This document shows, piece after piece, positions 18,544 through 26,152 of a stretch of 64,000 nucleotides of DNA. A program made the position numbers and the translations under genes. Positions within the stretch are counted from its first letter, which is position 1; each line of letters begins with the position of its first letter. Under the pieces are notes generated by a model. The model was not told the origin of the DNA. It searched no databases and saw only the letters and a program-made list of their open reading frames with translations. The DNA comes from Segetibacter aerophilus. Lineage in GTDB: Bacteria; Bacteroidota; Bacteroidia; Chitinophagales; Chitinophagaceae. Where the stretch lies: the NCBI RefSeq assembly GCF_007991655.1, contig NZ_BJYT01000002.1, positions 186,001 through 250,000 of the forward strand. The letters run 5' to 3'.

Positions 18544-19458
18544 TTAAACTTTTATTTTTAGAGACTCCAGGTATGTCTTTGTTATGTTACCGCATTGCAC
18601 AGGTGTCTTCTCTTTATCAGGAACTGCGTCTAACTCAACTACACCCCATCCCTTAAACTTTAATTTGTCTAAAGCTTTAAAGAAAGCGGGCAGGTCAACT
18701 TTACCCTGGCCTAACTCTACAAATGTGTAGGCTCGGGAATCACCGGCAGCAGCAGGGTGCACATCTTTTAGGTGGAGCGTATGAATGCGATCGTGATAAG
18801 TATTGAACGCCGTTACAGGATCCCCGCCACCCTGGAAATAGTGAGCGATATCGAGCAAGAAGAGTACGTTTTTGTTGTCACAATTATCAAGGATGATTTT
18901 CACCTCCTCCGGCTTTTGGCCCAGTTGGCCCATATGGTTGTGATAGTTGGTTTGCACCCCGATATCCTGTGTACGTTTTCCAATTTCATTTATCAACTTT
19001 CCAAACTTCACGAGGTCTTCTGTAGTTGGGTCTCCCACTTTTGGTCTTGACGAATTGGTGACCTGTATATTAGAACCACCGAGGGCTTTTACAAATGTAG
19101 CATTGGCGACATGACTGTCTATAACGGCCTGGTCGTTGCCTGTATTGATATTGGCATTGCCGCTCGAAAACATAGGTAAATTCAATTTATACTGTTCAAG
19201 TAAAGCCTTGATTTCACCAGGTTTCGTTCCGTAGTCTTTCACTACATTCGACCTTAGTTGTATGCCTTTAAATCCTAAACCTGAAATGTCTTTAATAGCC
19301 TGCACATCGTTGCCGCCCCAGGTAATTGCAGAATACGCAAGCTTCATATCAGGAACCAGGTTTGCAAAGTCGCTTGCAGTAAAAAAGGAGGAAACAGATA
19401 GCCCGCCAACAGCTAAACCAACATTTGAAATAAATTTTCTACGTGACAAGTGTGACAT
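18544..19458 (-). CDS. Tat-exported sugar phosphate isomerase/epimerase-like TIM-barrel protein
   Basis: A 304-residue protein with a clear twin-arginine signal (SRRKFISNVGLAVGGLSVSS). The mature part is an AP-endonuclease-2/xylose-isomerase-like TIM barrel with the usual order of motifs: GFKGIQLRSN, NYHNHMGQ, LFLLDIAHYFQGGGDP, HTLHLKDVHP, ELGQGKVDLPAF and GWGVVELD. Metal ligands are the Glu, Asp and His residues in those segments. Many Bacteroidota encode secreted members of this family near carbohydrate genes; the substrate is unknown. It stands alone, with its own terminator. Confidence 0.87.
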   Translation of the reverse strand: MSHLSRRKFISNVGLAVGGLSVSSFFTASDFANLVPDMKLAYSAITWGGNDVQAIKDISGLGFKGIQLRSNVVKDYGTKPGEIKALLEQYKLNLPMFSSGNANINTGNDQAVIDSHVANATFVKALGGSNIQVTNSSRPKVGDPTTEDLVKFGKLINEIGKRTQDIGVQTNYHNHMGQLGQKPEEVKIILDNCDNKNVLFLLDIAHYFQGGGDPVTAFNTYHDRIHTLHLKDVHPAAAGDSRAYTFVELGQGKVDLPAFFKALDKLKFKGWGVVELDAVPDKEKTPVQCGNITKTYLESLKIKV

Positions 19459-19743
19459 CGTTATTCTACTTTTAAACGTGTAATTAAAAATGATTTCTTA
19501 CAAATAGGGATTGAAAAATACAGCTATTTTCTTAGGTTATTACACTGCAGAAAAAAATGTGAAAGAGGTTTGAACGATTATAAAGGCGTTTTTAGAAAAC
19601 GCTATAATATTGGTAAGAGAAAATATTAAACAGTGGAAAGGGAGTAGCTACTAACGGTGGCGAAACATTTCAAATAAGGTTATGCAAATTGAAATGTACA
19701 TTGGCGTAGGGCAAGTTTAAATGTTTTTAAAGAAGAAATGGTT

Positions 19744-19965
19744 CTAATGCAAAGAGTAATCATTGAAATCATCACCCCACATTACTTTTAGCAGCTTTTC
19801 ACCTTTTTCGGCGGCTGTCTTTTGCTTTTGAAGTTCCAGCTCCAGCTCTAAAATTCTTTCTCTCAATTTCTCTACTATATCTTGTTTCGGGCCCTCAAAA
19901 CTGTTTGTATCATTTTTTGAATAGCTGTTAGAAACAGGCTGGTCACGCTCAACGCTTAGTTCCAT
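19744..19965 (-). CDS. Small helical protein of unknown function
   Basis: A 73-residue protein with an ATG start. Residues 30-60 (DIVEKLRERILELELELQKQ and following) form a leucine-heptad coiled coil; the C-terminus has the pattern KVMWGDDFNDYSLH. No signal peptide or membrane segment. I do not recognise a family. The coiled-coil periodicity and the sensible start make it a likely real gene; it could be a structural or regulatory adaptor. Confidence 0.55.
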   Translation of the reverse strand: MELSVERDQPVSNSYSKNDTNSFEGPKQDIVEKLRERILELELELQKQKTAAEKGEKLLKVMWGDDFNDYSLH

Positions 19966-20361
19966 TTTTCCTTTTTATTTGGCAATCGTTAACTTAAAGT
20001 ACGGCATGAAAAACAATCCCTTCCAATTTCTTCTTTTAGCACAAATGTTACCTAAAATCTATTATAATTAATCTTAATGTTCTAGAAATCAAATATTTGC
20101 AATAATAGTAGATTTCATTCTTACTCTCTAAAAAATATAAAAAAAGGGTTTCTGCACCAGAGGAAGACTAAGAACCAGCACCTCAGGTTGCACGCGTTAG
20201 GGTAAGCGAGTGAAAATGAAAAACATGAATACCAGTTCTAATAGCATTAGAAGCACTGGAATTTCATGGAAATGAAATAGTAGTATTTTCGTTTAGGATA
20301 AACCTTTATTGAAATATTCTGTTTCTTATCGCTAGTTTATATACCTTTTAAAAAAAATTGA
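19966..20361. other. Divergent intergenic region upstream of the DUF2911 gene
   Basis: About 400 AT-rich bases between the divergent small coiled-coil gene and the DUF2911 gene. No gene, repeat or riboswitch was recognised. Promoters for both neighbours must lie here. Confidence 0.45.
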
Positions 20362-20367
20362 ATGATT

Positions 20368-20889
20368 ATGAAAAAGATTTTGTTTGTTTCACTTGTTGCT
20401 ACGACTCTTCTGACAAGTGTAAATGGTTTTTCACAAGACGATAAATCAAAAAGACCTAGTCCGCCAGCGACAGCTACAGCAACTACTGCAACCGGAAATA
20501 GAATTGCAATAAATTATAGTCAGCCGAGTGTTAAAGGAAGAACAGTTGGAAAGGATATTGCGCCTTATGGAAAGGTTTGGAGGACAGGAGCAAATGAGGC
20601 AACTGTCTTTGAAATATCTAAGGATGCTAAAATTGAGGGTAAATATCCTTTAAAGGCAGGAAAGTATGGCTTGTATAGTTTGCCAGGTGAAAAAAAGTGG
20701 ACAGTTATTTTTAATAAAACATGGAACCAGTGGGGTACGGTTTATTCAGAAGCGGAGGATGCGCTCCGTGTTGAGCTAGACACAAAAAAAGCTCCCCAGT
20801 TTACAGAAAAAATGACCTTTCAGGTAGGTAAAGATGGAACCGTCAACTTGATGTGGGGAGATAAAGCAGTTAGTTTTACAGTTAAGTAG
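20368..20889 (+). CDS. DUF2911 domain protein, exported
   Basis: A protein of about 173 residues with a signal peptide (MKKILFVSLVATTLLTSVNGFSQ). The mature domain shows the DUF2911 pattern: INYSQPSVKGRTVGKDIAPY, GKVWRTGANEATVFE, LKAGKYGLYSLPGE, WTVIFNKTWNQWG and VNLMWGDKAVSF. The biochemical role of the domain is not established; it is common in Bacteroidota, often in envelope proteins. An ATG two codons upstream (20362) is also possible. Transcription ends at a strong hairpin at 20906-20936. Confidence 0.88.
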   Translation: MKKILFVSLVATTLLTSVNGFSQDDKSKRPSPPATATATTATGNRIAINYSQPSVKGRTVGKDIAPYGKVWRTGANEATVFEISKDAKIEGKYPLKAGKYGLYSLPGEKKWTVIFNKTWNQWGTVYSEAEDALRVELDTKKAPQFTEKMTFQVGKDGTVNLMWGDKAVSFTVK

Positions 20890-20905
20890 ATTTCTAAAAG
20901 AAAAT

Positions 20906-20936
20906 AAAAAGCTCCGTAAAAACTACGGAGCTTTTT
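20906..20936. terminator. Bidirectional terminator between DUF2911 and UbiD genes
   Basis: A 13-bp perfect stem (20906-20918 with 20924-20936), five-base loop, A run on the left and T run on the right. Serves convergent genes. Confidence 0.92.
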
Positions 20937-20976
20937 TATATATGGAATATCTCTTCAGGCCTTTCCATCCATTAAA

Positions 20977-22812
20977 TTAAGGTGTATACAAGCTTCCTCC
21001 TTTTGCAAATAAGCGATCTATCTTTCTTTCTATCGCCGGATCTTTTTCAACAGCCGGAGCATGATGAGGTTTTATCCGTGCATCGATGATCAAAGGCCCG
21101 TAGCAACCCCAGTGTTTATTAGTCGAAAATTCATTAAAGCCATAAATATCATGCGAAGGATTGCATCGTGTGTAAGCAACCCAAAGATAATTATTGAGCG
21201 TTGCTGAAACAAAGTTGCTATCATCACAAACTACAAGAAACGGCGCCTGAGACAGCTCAGTTGCTTTATCAGTCAATTGATCTTTTAACAACTGCATTTC
21301 CTGCTGGGCACTTTCATAAGTTGAAAACTTGGTTGTTTGGATGGAAACAACTCCCGGCATACAGAGCTGTGGATTTTGAAAGCTTTGGAGATTTTGTAAT
21401 ACATCCGGCACTTCTTTACAAAGTTCTCTTTTGATCTCCCCATAAGCAGCAAAAACTACTTTGCTTCCACTGTTTAAACCTGTTCCGGAATAATCTAAAG
21501 TATCAATAGTGGTGTTGGTGTAGAAATGAACATCACGGCTGAGGTCAATTCGTTGAAGCAAGTACTCCATAAATTCCTTTATATGGTGTGTCTTTAACTG
21601 GTTCGAATCGTCCCCAGTAATAAATAGAAACTTTGCCAGACTGAGTTGGCCGGTACCGAGAATGTGATTGGCAATCGTAAGAATTTCAGCTGGCTGTTTT
21701 GCCGGCATATAAGGAGTATATCTCTCACTGCCTATCGCAAGCAATAAAGGATGAACTCCGGCAGCATCCACAGCATGCACTTCTTTAAGCCCTGGTATTT
21801 CATTCGGAATTGCATCTCCTGTTATCTCATGTATAAGTTGTCCAAAACTGGTGTCTTCTTGCGGAGGACGACCCACGACGGTAAAGGGCCAAATAGCATT
21901 TTTCCTTGCGTACACCTTTCGTACACGCATCAAAGGGAATGAATGGGTAAGGCTATAATAACCGAGATGGTCACCAAAAGGTCCTTCCGGTTTGTTTTCG
22001 TTCGGATACACTTCCCCGGTGATAACAAAATCGGCGTCGGTGCTTATGCAAAATCCATTAACGTAAGAATACCTGAAACGTCTAGCCCCCAGTACACCGG
22101 CAAAAGTCATTTCGCTGATTCCTTCGGGTAGAGGCATAACGGCAGATAGGGTGTGGGAGGGAGGTCCGCCTACAAAGCAGCTCACTTTAAGTGGAAGTCC
22201 TTTTTTATTTGCCTTAGTTTGATGAATGCCAATCCCCCTGTGCAACTGGTAATGAAGGCCAATTTCTTTATTCAGTTCATATTCATTCCCTGTCAATTGA
22301 ATGCGGTACATTCCAAGATTTGCATTCATAATGCCCGGCTTATCCAGATCTTCTGTATACACTTGGGGCAAGGTCACAAACGCACCACCATCTTTTGGCC
22401 AGTGTTGAATGAGGGGCAAGTCAGAGATGTGTATCTCTTCGCCAAGAACCGGCTTTACCAGCGGATTTTTTAATGGCAGCGCTTTTAACGCTGCTAATCC
22501 TGTCTTTATATTTTTAAACGGCTGCCTGATTGCTTTTATCGGGTCGTTCTTTAACTCAACCAGCTTTTGAACAGAAGCGAGCGTATCCCTGAAAATGAAT
22601 TTGCTCCTTTCCAGGGTTCCAAAAATATTTGATGCAGCCCTGAATTTTGATCCTTTCACCCTTTCAAACAACAAAGCAGGTCCACCTGCTTCGTGTACCC
22701 GTAAATGAATTGCTGCCATTTCAAGATGTGGATCTACTTCTTCTTTAATCCTTGCCAGGTGATTGTTTTTCTCGAGGTCAACCAGACATTGTTCTAGAGA
22801 GCGATAGGTCAT
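20977..22812 (-). CDS. UbiD-family decarboxylase (menaquinone biosynthesis type)
   Basis: A 611-residue UbiD-family enzyme that would use prenylated FMN to decarboxylate an aromatic or unsaturated acid. The signature PEGPFGDHLGYY, with its preceding acidic residues, is the hallmark of the active site, and GIGIHQTKANKKG, VGGPPSHTLSAVMPLP and GRPPQEDTSFGQLIHE are typical of the long (~600 residue) form annotated as menaquinone biosynthesis decarboxylase in futalosine-pathway Bacteroidota. The ATG at 22812 is chosen; a TTG three codons upstream is less likely. No other mqn gene lies in the window, so the pathway assignment rests on family resemblance. Confidence 0.85.
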   Translation of the reverse strand: MTYRSLEQCLVDLEKNNHLARIKEEVDPHLEMAAIHLRVHEAGGPALLFERVKGSKFRAASNIFGTLERSKFIFRDTLASVQKLVELKNDPIKAIRQPFKNIKTGLAALKALPLKNPLVKPVLGEEIHISDLPLIQHWPKDGGAFVTLPQVYTEDLDKPGIMNANLGMYRIQLTGNEYELNKEIGLHYQLHRGIGIHQTKANKKGLPLKVSCFVGGPPSHTLSAVMPLPEGISEMTFAGVLGARRFRYSYVNGFCISTDADFVITGEVYPNENKPEGPFGDHLGYYSLTHSFPLMRVRKVYARKNAIWPFTVVGRPPQEDTSFGQLIHEITGDAIPNEIPGLKEVHAVDAAGVHPLLLAIGSERYTPYMPAKQPAEILTIANHILGTGQLSLAKFLFITGDDSNQLKTHHIKEFMEYLLQRIDLSRDVHFYTNTTIDTLDYSGTGLNSGSKVVFAAYGEIKRELCKEVPDVLQNLQSFQNPQLCMPGVVSIQTTKFSTYESAQQEMQLLKDQLTDKATELSQAPFLVVCDDSNFVSATLNNYLWVAYTRCNPSHDIYGFNEFSTNKHWGCYGPLIIDARIKPHHAPAVEKDPAIERKIDRLFAKGGSLYTP

Positions 22813-22872
22813 AGCATGCAAAGGTAAGCTGCAAAGATTAGTCGGTTGCTGTGGTATTGGATGCCGGTGAAA

Positions 22873-22978
22873 AGCTTCAAGCTATAAGCTATAAGCTGCA
22901 AGCCACAAGTTTCAAGCAGCAAGTAGCTGAAACAACAGAACATAGTGACTCATAGCTCGCAGCTATCAGCTCGCGGCT
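22873..22978. repeat. AGCT-rich intergenic repeat cluster upstream of pdxJ
   Basis: Repeated units of the form AGCTATAAGCTATAAGCTGCAAGC (given in pieces: AAGCTATAAGCT, ATAAGCTGCAAGC) are followed by a second block with TAGCTCGCAGCTATC and CAGCTCGCGGCTTTC. Both strands carry the AGCT core, so the region is part direct, part inverted repeat. It lies between the divergent UbiD and pdxJ genes. Confidence 0.6.
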
Positions 22979-22986
22979 TTCTTCCC

Positions 22987-22994
22987 TACCTTTG
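22987..22994 (+). promoter_or_regulatory. Bacteroidota -7 promoter box ahead of pdxJ
   Basis: TACCTTTG matches the TAnnTTTG -7 consensus of Bacteroidota sigma-ABfr. It ends four bases before the pdxJ ATG at 22999, so the transcript would be leaderless or nearly so. No clear -33 TTG is present in the repeat-rich sequence upstream. Confidence 0.5.
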
Positions 22995-22998
22995 CAGT

Positions 22999-23715
22999 AT
23001 GACAAAACTTAGTGTAAACATCAACAAATTTGCGACGTTACGCAACAGTCGTGGGGGTGATAATCCTAATGTCTTGAAGGCGGCACTTGATGCGGAAAGG
23101 TTTGGAGCGGATGGCGTAACTGTTCATCCCAGGCCAGATGAAAGGCACATTCGGTATAGTGATGTGCGGGAGATAAAAAAGGCCATTAAAACTGAGTTTA
23201 ATATTGAAGGAAATCCTCAGGAGCAAAAGTTCGTTGACCTCGTTCTCGAAGTGCGTCCGCACCAGGTGACGCTTGTACCGGATGCGCTTGTGCAGATCAC
23301 CTCTAATCATGGGTGGGACACTATTGCTAATAAAGATTATTTGGTGAACATTATTTCTGTATTTAAGAATGCAGGTATTCGCACTTCCATTTTTGTTGAT
23401 CCGGATGTAGCTATGATTGAAGGCGCAAAAGCAAGTGGAACAGATAGAATTGAACTGTATACGGAGGGGTATGCAAAACACTTTTTTGAAGATAAAGAAG
23501 CGGCCATTAGGCCATACGTCGAAGCTGCAAAAGTGGCAAATGAATTAGGTTTAGGGATGAATGCGGGGCATGACCTCGACTTGCAAAACCTGCGTTATTT
23601 TGTTCAACACATCCCCGGTCTGCTAGAAGTCTCTATCGGCCACGCCCTTGTTTGTGACGCTATTTACCTTGGATATGAAAACGCGGTGCAGATGTATAAA
23701 AGGCAATTGCAATAG
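22999..23715 (+). CDS. pdxJ: Pyridoxine 5'-phosphate synthase
   Basis: A 238-residue TIM-barrel enzyme that condenses 3-amino-1-hydroxyacetone phosphate with 1-deoxy-xylulose-5-phosphate in DXP-dependent vitamin B6 synthesis. PdxJ landmarks are present: [41 protein letters not shown] with the catalytic Glu, [26 protein letters not shown] with the catalytic His, and VSIGHALV. The ATG at 22999 gives the standard length; the frame is open 54 bases further upstream but through the repeat cluster and the promoter box. Confidence 0.96.
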   Translation: MTKLSVNINKFATLRNSRGGDNPNVLKAALDAERFGADGVTVHPRPDERHIRYSDVREIKKAIKTEFNIEGNPQEQKFVDLVLEVRPHQVTLVPDALVQITSNHGWDTIANKDYLVNIISVFKNAGIRTSIFVDPDVAMIEGAKASGTDRIELYTEGYAKHFFEDKEAAIRPYVEAAKVANELGLGMNAGHDLDLQNLRYFVQHIPGLLEVSIGHALVCDAIYLGYENAVQMYKRQLQ

Positions 23716-23914
23716 CCTTTGAATAATTATAGAGAGTGGCAAATTTCTCTACTTACTGTCAGGTCACATTTGTCCATGCTGATTTTTTTACCCGGGTTCG
23801 AGAACGTTGTTGATCATTGAACGAAAAATTTCGATTAAATACTTTCACAAATCTAAAATGCACGGTTATTGTATAAAACATTTTTGATATATAATACTAA
23901 TTAAAAAATCAAAA

Positions 23915-24429
23915 ATGAAGAAAGCAATTTACACAGCATTTTTGCTGACAGGAGTGGTTTTAGGGTGTAGTAAAAGTGATACGGAACTTAATAACACCGA
24001 TCGGACATTTGCCATGCAGGCCAGCATAAGTAACAGCGCGGAAGTAGACGCCGGAACGCTTGCAGCAACAAAGCAACAAATGCAGAGGTGAAGAAATTTG
24101 CGCAGTTTATGGTGGCTGAACACACTTTAGCTCAGACCGATTTGAAGAACTTAGGCACTAGCGTTGGGATTGCTGTGAAAGACACAATTGATCCGCCTCA
24201 CGTCGCTTTAAAAAGTTTATTGGTGAGTACACCTGCCGGACGTGCTTTTGATTCAATCTATATTTATTCTCAGGTGGCAGATCATGATGCGACGATAGCA
24301 AATTTTCAAACAGAGCAGAGCAACGGAAGTCATCGTGATGTGGTGAGTTATGCCAACAATTATCTTCCGCATATTCAAATGCACCGTCAAAGTGCTGACA
24401 GTATTTCGAGAGGTTTCTTTAGACGATAA
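23915..24429 (+). pseudogene. Frameshifted DUF4142 lipoprotein gene
   Basis: The ATG at 23915 opens a lipoprotein leader (TGVVLGC lipobox) followed by the start of a DUF4142 domain (DRTFAMQASISNSAEVDAGT), but the frame ends in TGA at 24089-24091. The rest of the domain (AEVKKFAQFMVAEHTLAQTD to the C-terminus) continues in another frame to the stop at 24429. Restoring one G near 24073 joins the halves as LAATKATNAEVKKF, the usual DUF4142 sequence, and gives about 171 residues. The lesion is therefore one deleted base: a real pseudogene, a sequencing error, or less likely a programmed frameshift (no classic slippery heptamer seen). Confidence 0.8.
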
Positions 24430-24447
24430 TTTCTATTAACCTAAAGA

Positions 24448-24478
24448 AATGCTGGGAAGTAGTATGCTTTCCAGCATT
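24448..24478 (+). terminator. Terminator after the DUF4142 pseudogene
   Basis: AATGCTGG at 24448-24455 pairs with CCAGCATT at 24471-24478, extended inside by three more pairs, and is followed by a T-rich tract. Confidence 0.75.
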
Positions 24479-24608
24479 TTTATTTCCATACTTTTCCCTC
24501 GGTGAATTCCTATAAAGTCATCTTCGGCTGTCTAAAACTCCGGCTCAAATGGAACAAAATTTGCGTTTTTGTCCTCGGAAATTGTTTTACGAGTTAAACT
24601 AAATCTAT

Positions 24609-25244
24609 ATGAAAAAGATGAATAGTAAACTGAGGAACATTCTTCTGGCAAATGCAGTTTTGCTTGCGTTCAATCCATCTATCGCCCAAACTTCTAAGGA
24701 TACTGTGAAAGCTGGTCATGCCGGTGACGGGATGGTTGTGAACCCCGGCAAGGTAGACGACGGAATGGCTGTAAAACCGGCTAGTCCGCACGATGGAATG
24801 TCTGTATTGTCTGATACAGCTTTCTTAAGTAAAAATATTATGGACAACAGGATGGAAATAAGGCTGTCGAAATTGGGTCAGGCAAAGGGCACTTCTCCTG
24901 CCGTTAAAAAAGCTGCGTCTGTAATGATTACCGATCATACGGCTATACTGAATGATTTAATGAAAGTAGCCTCGGCGGGAGGCGTAAGTGGAAAAGAAAA
25001 TCAGAACGAGATGACAATGCCTAGTCTACCCGAAGGAAAAGAATTTGATGCAAACTGGGCAGGACAGATGTTATTGATGCACGAAGCTAAAATTGCAGAA
25101 CTGGAAAGTTTTATCGGGTTAACAAAAAATGCCACATTAAAAGCAGTAGTAATGAGGGCCATCCCGAAAATAAAATCGCATAGAGAACTATTGCTAAAAA
25201 TTCCAGGAGCGAAGGAAAAATCAAAAGTGACGAACACTGTTTAA
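24609..25244 (+). CDS. DUF4142 protein with an 11-residue N-terminal repeat
   Basis: A 211-residue exported protein. A signal peptide (residues ~1-26) is followed by three 11-residue repeats built on DGM (Asp40, Asp51 and Asp62 start equivalent positions: DGMVV, DGMAV, DGMSV), then a DUF4142 helical domain with the pattern MEIRLSKLGQAKGTSPAVKK, MITDHTAIL, MLLMHEAKIAELESFI and IPKIKSHRELL. DUF4142 is a ferritin-like helical bundle of unsettled function common in Bacteroidota. It is a paralogue of the frameshifted gene 180 bases upstream, which lacks the DGM repeats. Confidence 0.85.
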   Translation: MKKMNSKLRNILLANAVLLAFNPSIAQTSKDTVKAGHAGDGMVVNPGKVDDGMAVKPASPHDGMSVLSDTAFLSKNIMDNRMEIRLSKLGQAKGTSPAVKKAASVMITDHTAILNDLMKVASAGGVSGKENQNEMTMPSLPEGKEFDANWAGQMLLMHEAKIAELESFIGLTKNATLKAVVMRAIPKIKSHRELLLKIPGAKEKSKVTNTV

Positions 25245-25274
25245 AGATCAATAATGCTTAGATACGTACAATGT

Positions 25275-25302
25275 AAAAGGGGCTGATCAAACAGCCCCTT
25301 TT
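25275..25302. terminator. Bidirectional terminator between DUF4142 and J-domain genes
   Basis: AAAAGGGGCTG (25275-25285) pairs with CAGCCCCTTTT (25292-25302) around a six-base loop. Flanking bases extend the pairing imperfectly on both sides. Confidence 0.9.
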
Positions 25303-25345
25303 GCATTGTACGATATTTATAAAATAGCTCTTAAAATGCTTAAAC

Positions 25346-25792
25346 CTACACTTCTGCTGTAGCCTTACTCACTTCCCTGTAGACAAAGGAACCGCAAACA
25401 TGGCGACGTGCAAACCTGCCGGGTGTATCTGCATTCACCAGCTTTATGTAGAGTGCTCTTGGAACATCAAAGTATTCGTAGCAGTTTCCTTCGGCATAAG
25501 TAATGTTGAGGTTACCGCCTTTATAATTCAGATCAACGATGGTAGATGAAGTGATAATGTTGGTATAGCTTTCTAGAGCTTCGGCATGTGTTTCGGGAGA
25601 AATGCTTACCAAAAAATGATACGCCTCAATCACCTTTTTACTTTTTTCCTGGGCTTCTTCCTGCTCACTTCCCTCCTGGAATTTATCGGGATGGCATTCT
25701 TTCATTGCATTCCTGTAAACCTGCTTTAACTCTTTTAGACCTGCTTTTTCGTCAACCCCTAATAATTTTCTATAGCCAAGAATCTTCTTCAA
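25346..25792 (-). CDS. J-domain protein fused to a KTSC domain
   Basis: A 148-residue cytoplasmic protein. Residues 1-65 form a J domain with the HPD tripeptide in KECHPDKF, which would stimulate a DnaK-type ATPase. Residues ~80-140 match the KTSC domain pattern: STIVDLNYKGGNLNITYAEG, YEYFDVPRALY and TPGRFARRHV. KTSC domains are often fused to or encoded near RNA or translation-associated proteins; the role is unclear. The start is TTG at 25792, because an in-frame stop lies two codons upstream and no ATG fits. A co-chaperone targeting role is inference. Confidence 0.82.
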   Translation of the reverse strand: MKKILGYRKLLGVDEKAGLKELKQVYRNAMKECHPDKFQEGSEQEEAQEKSKKVIEAYHFLVSISPETHAEALESYTNIITSSTIVDLNYKGGNLNITYAEGNCYEYFDVPRALYIKLVNADTPGRFARRHVCGSFVYREVSKATAEV

Positions 25793-26152
25793 TTTTCAAA
25801 ATTTTTGCAATGGTACAACCTTTTAGCGGCTAAACTCTAATTACTGCTCCTTATAACAATATCATAGCAATTCTTCTGTAGTTGACAACAGTACCAGGTA
25901 GGATTGTGCTAGAAAGTTGAGAGAAGTACTGCCAGTTGAACGGTGTGACACAACGATGTCCAGTAGAGTTATATGGCCGGTTCAAGAAAAGGATACTTAT
26001 TGATCATTAAGAAGCAGCCGCAGTTACGTTTATATTTTTCTTAAAACATCCTGATTGAAATTATAGCTGCAGGAATAAGCGTTTACTTTGCGAAATTTTG
26101 AAGGCGTTTATTGCCACGCTCTTTCATCTGTTGTACCAATAAATTTGAATTC
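25793..26152. other. Divergent intergenic region J-domain / radical SAM
   Basis: About 360 bases with no supported gene. Holds a T/A-type copy of the dispersed element (25942-25958). A TTTACTTTGC box at 26082-26091, about 60 bases before the radical SAM start, resembles a -7 promoter element but is one base short in spacing. Confidence 0.45.
25942..25958 (+). repeat. Dispersed intergenic element, copy 6 (T/A variant)
   Basis: GGTGTGACACAACGATG followed by TCCAGTAGAG. The core here is the nine-base dyad TGTGACACA. Confidence 0.75.

Noticed and set aside
22873-22978. AGCT repeat cluster as a CRISPR array
   Set aside because: Units are short and contiguous with no spacers of regular length, and there are no cas genes in the window.
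24068-24091. Programmed -1 frameshift in the DUF4142 gene
   Set aside because: No X-XXY-YYZ slippery heptamer or downstream structure was seen; a single deleted base explains the break more simply.
24088-24429. A separate short gene with GTG start in the DUF4142 region
   Set aside because: It is the second half of the frameshifted DUF4142 domain: it lacks a leader and begins in mid-domain.
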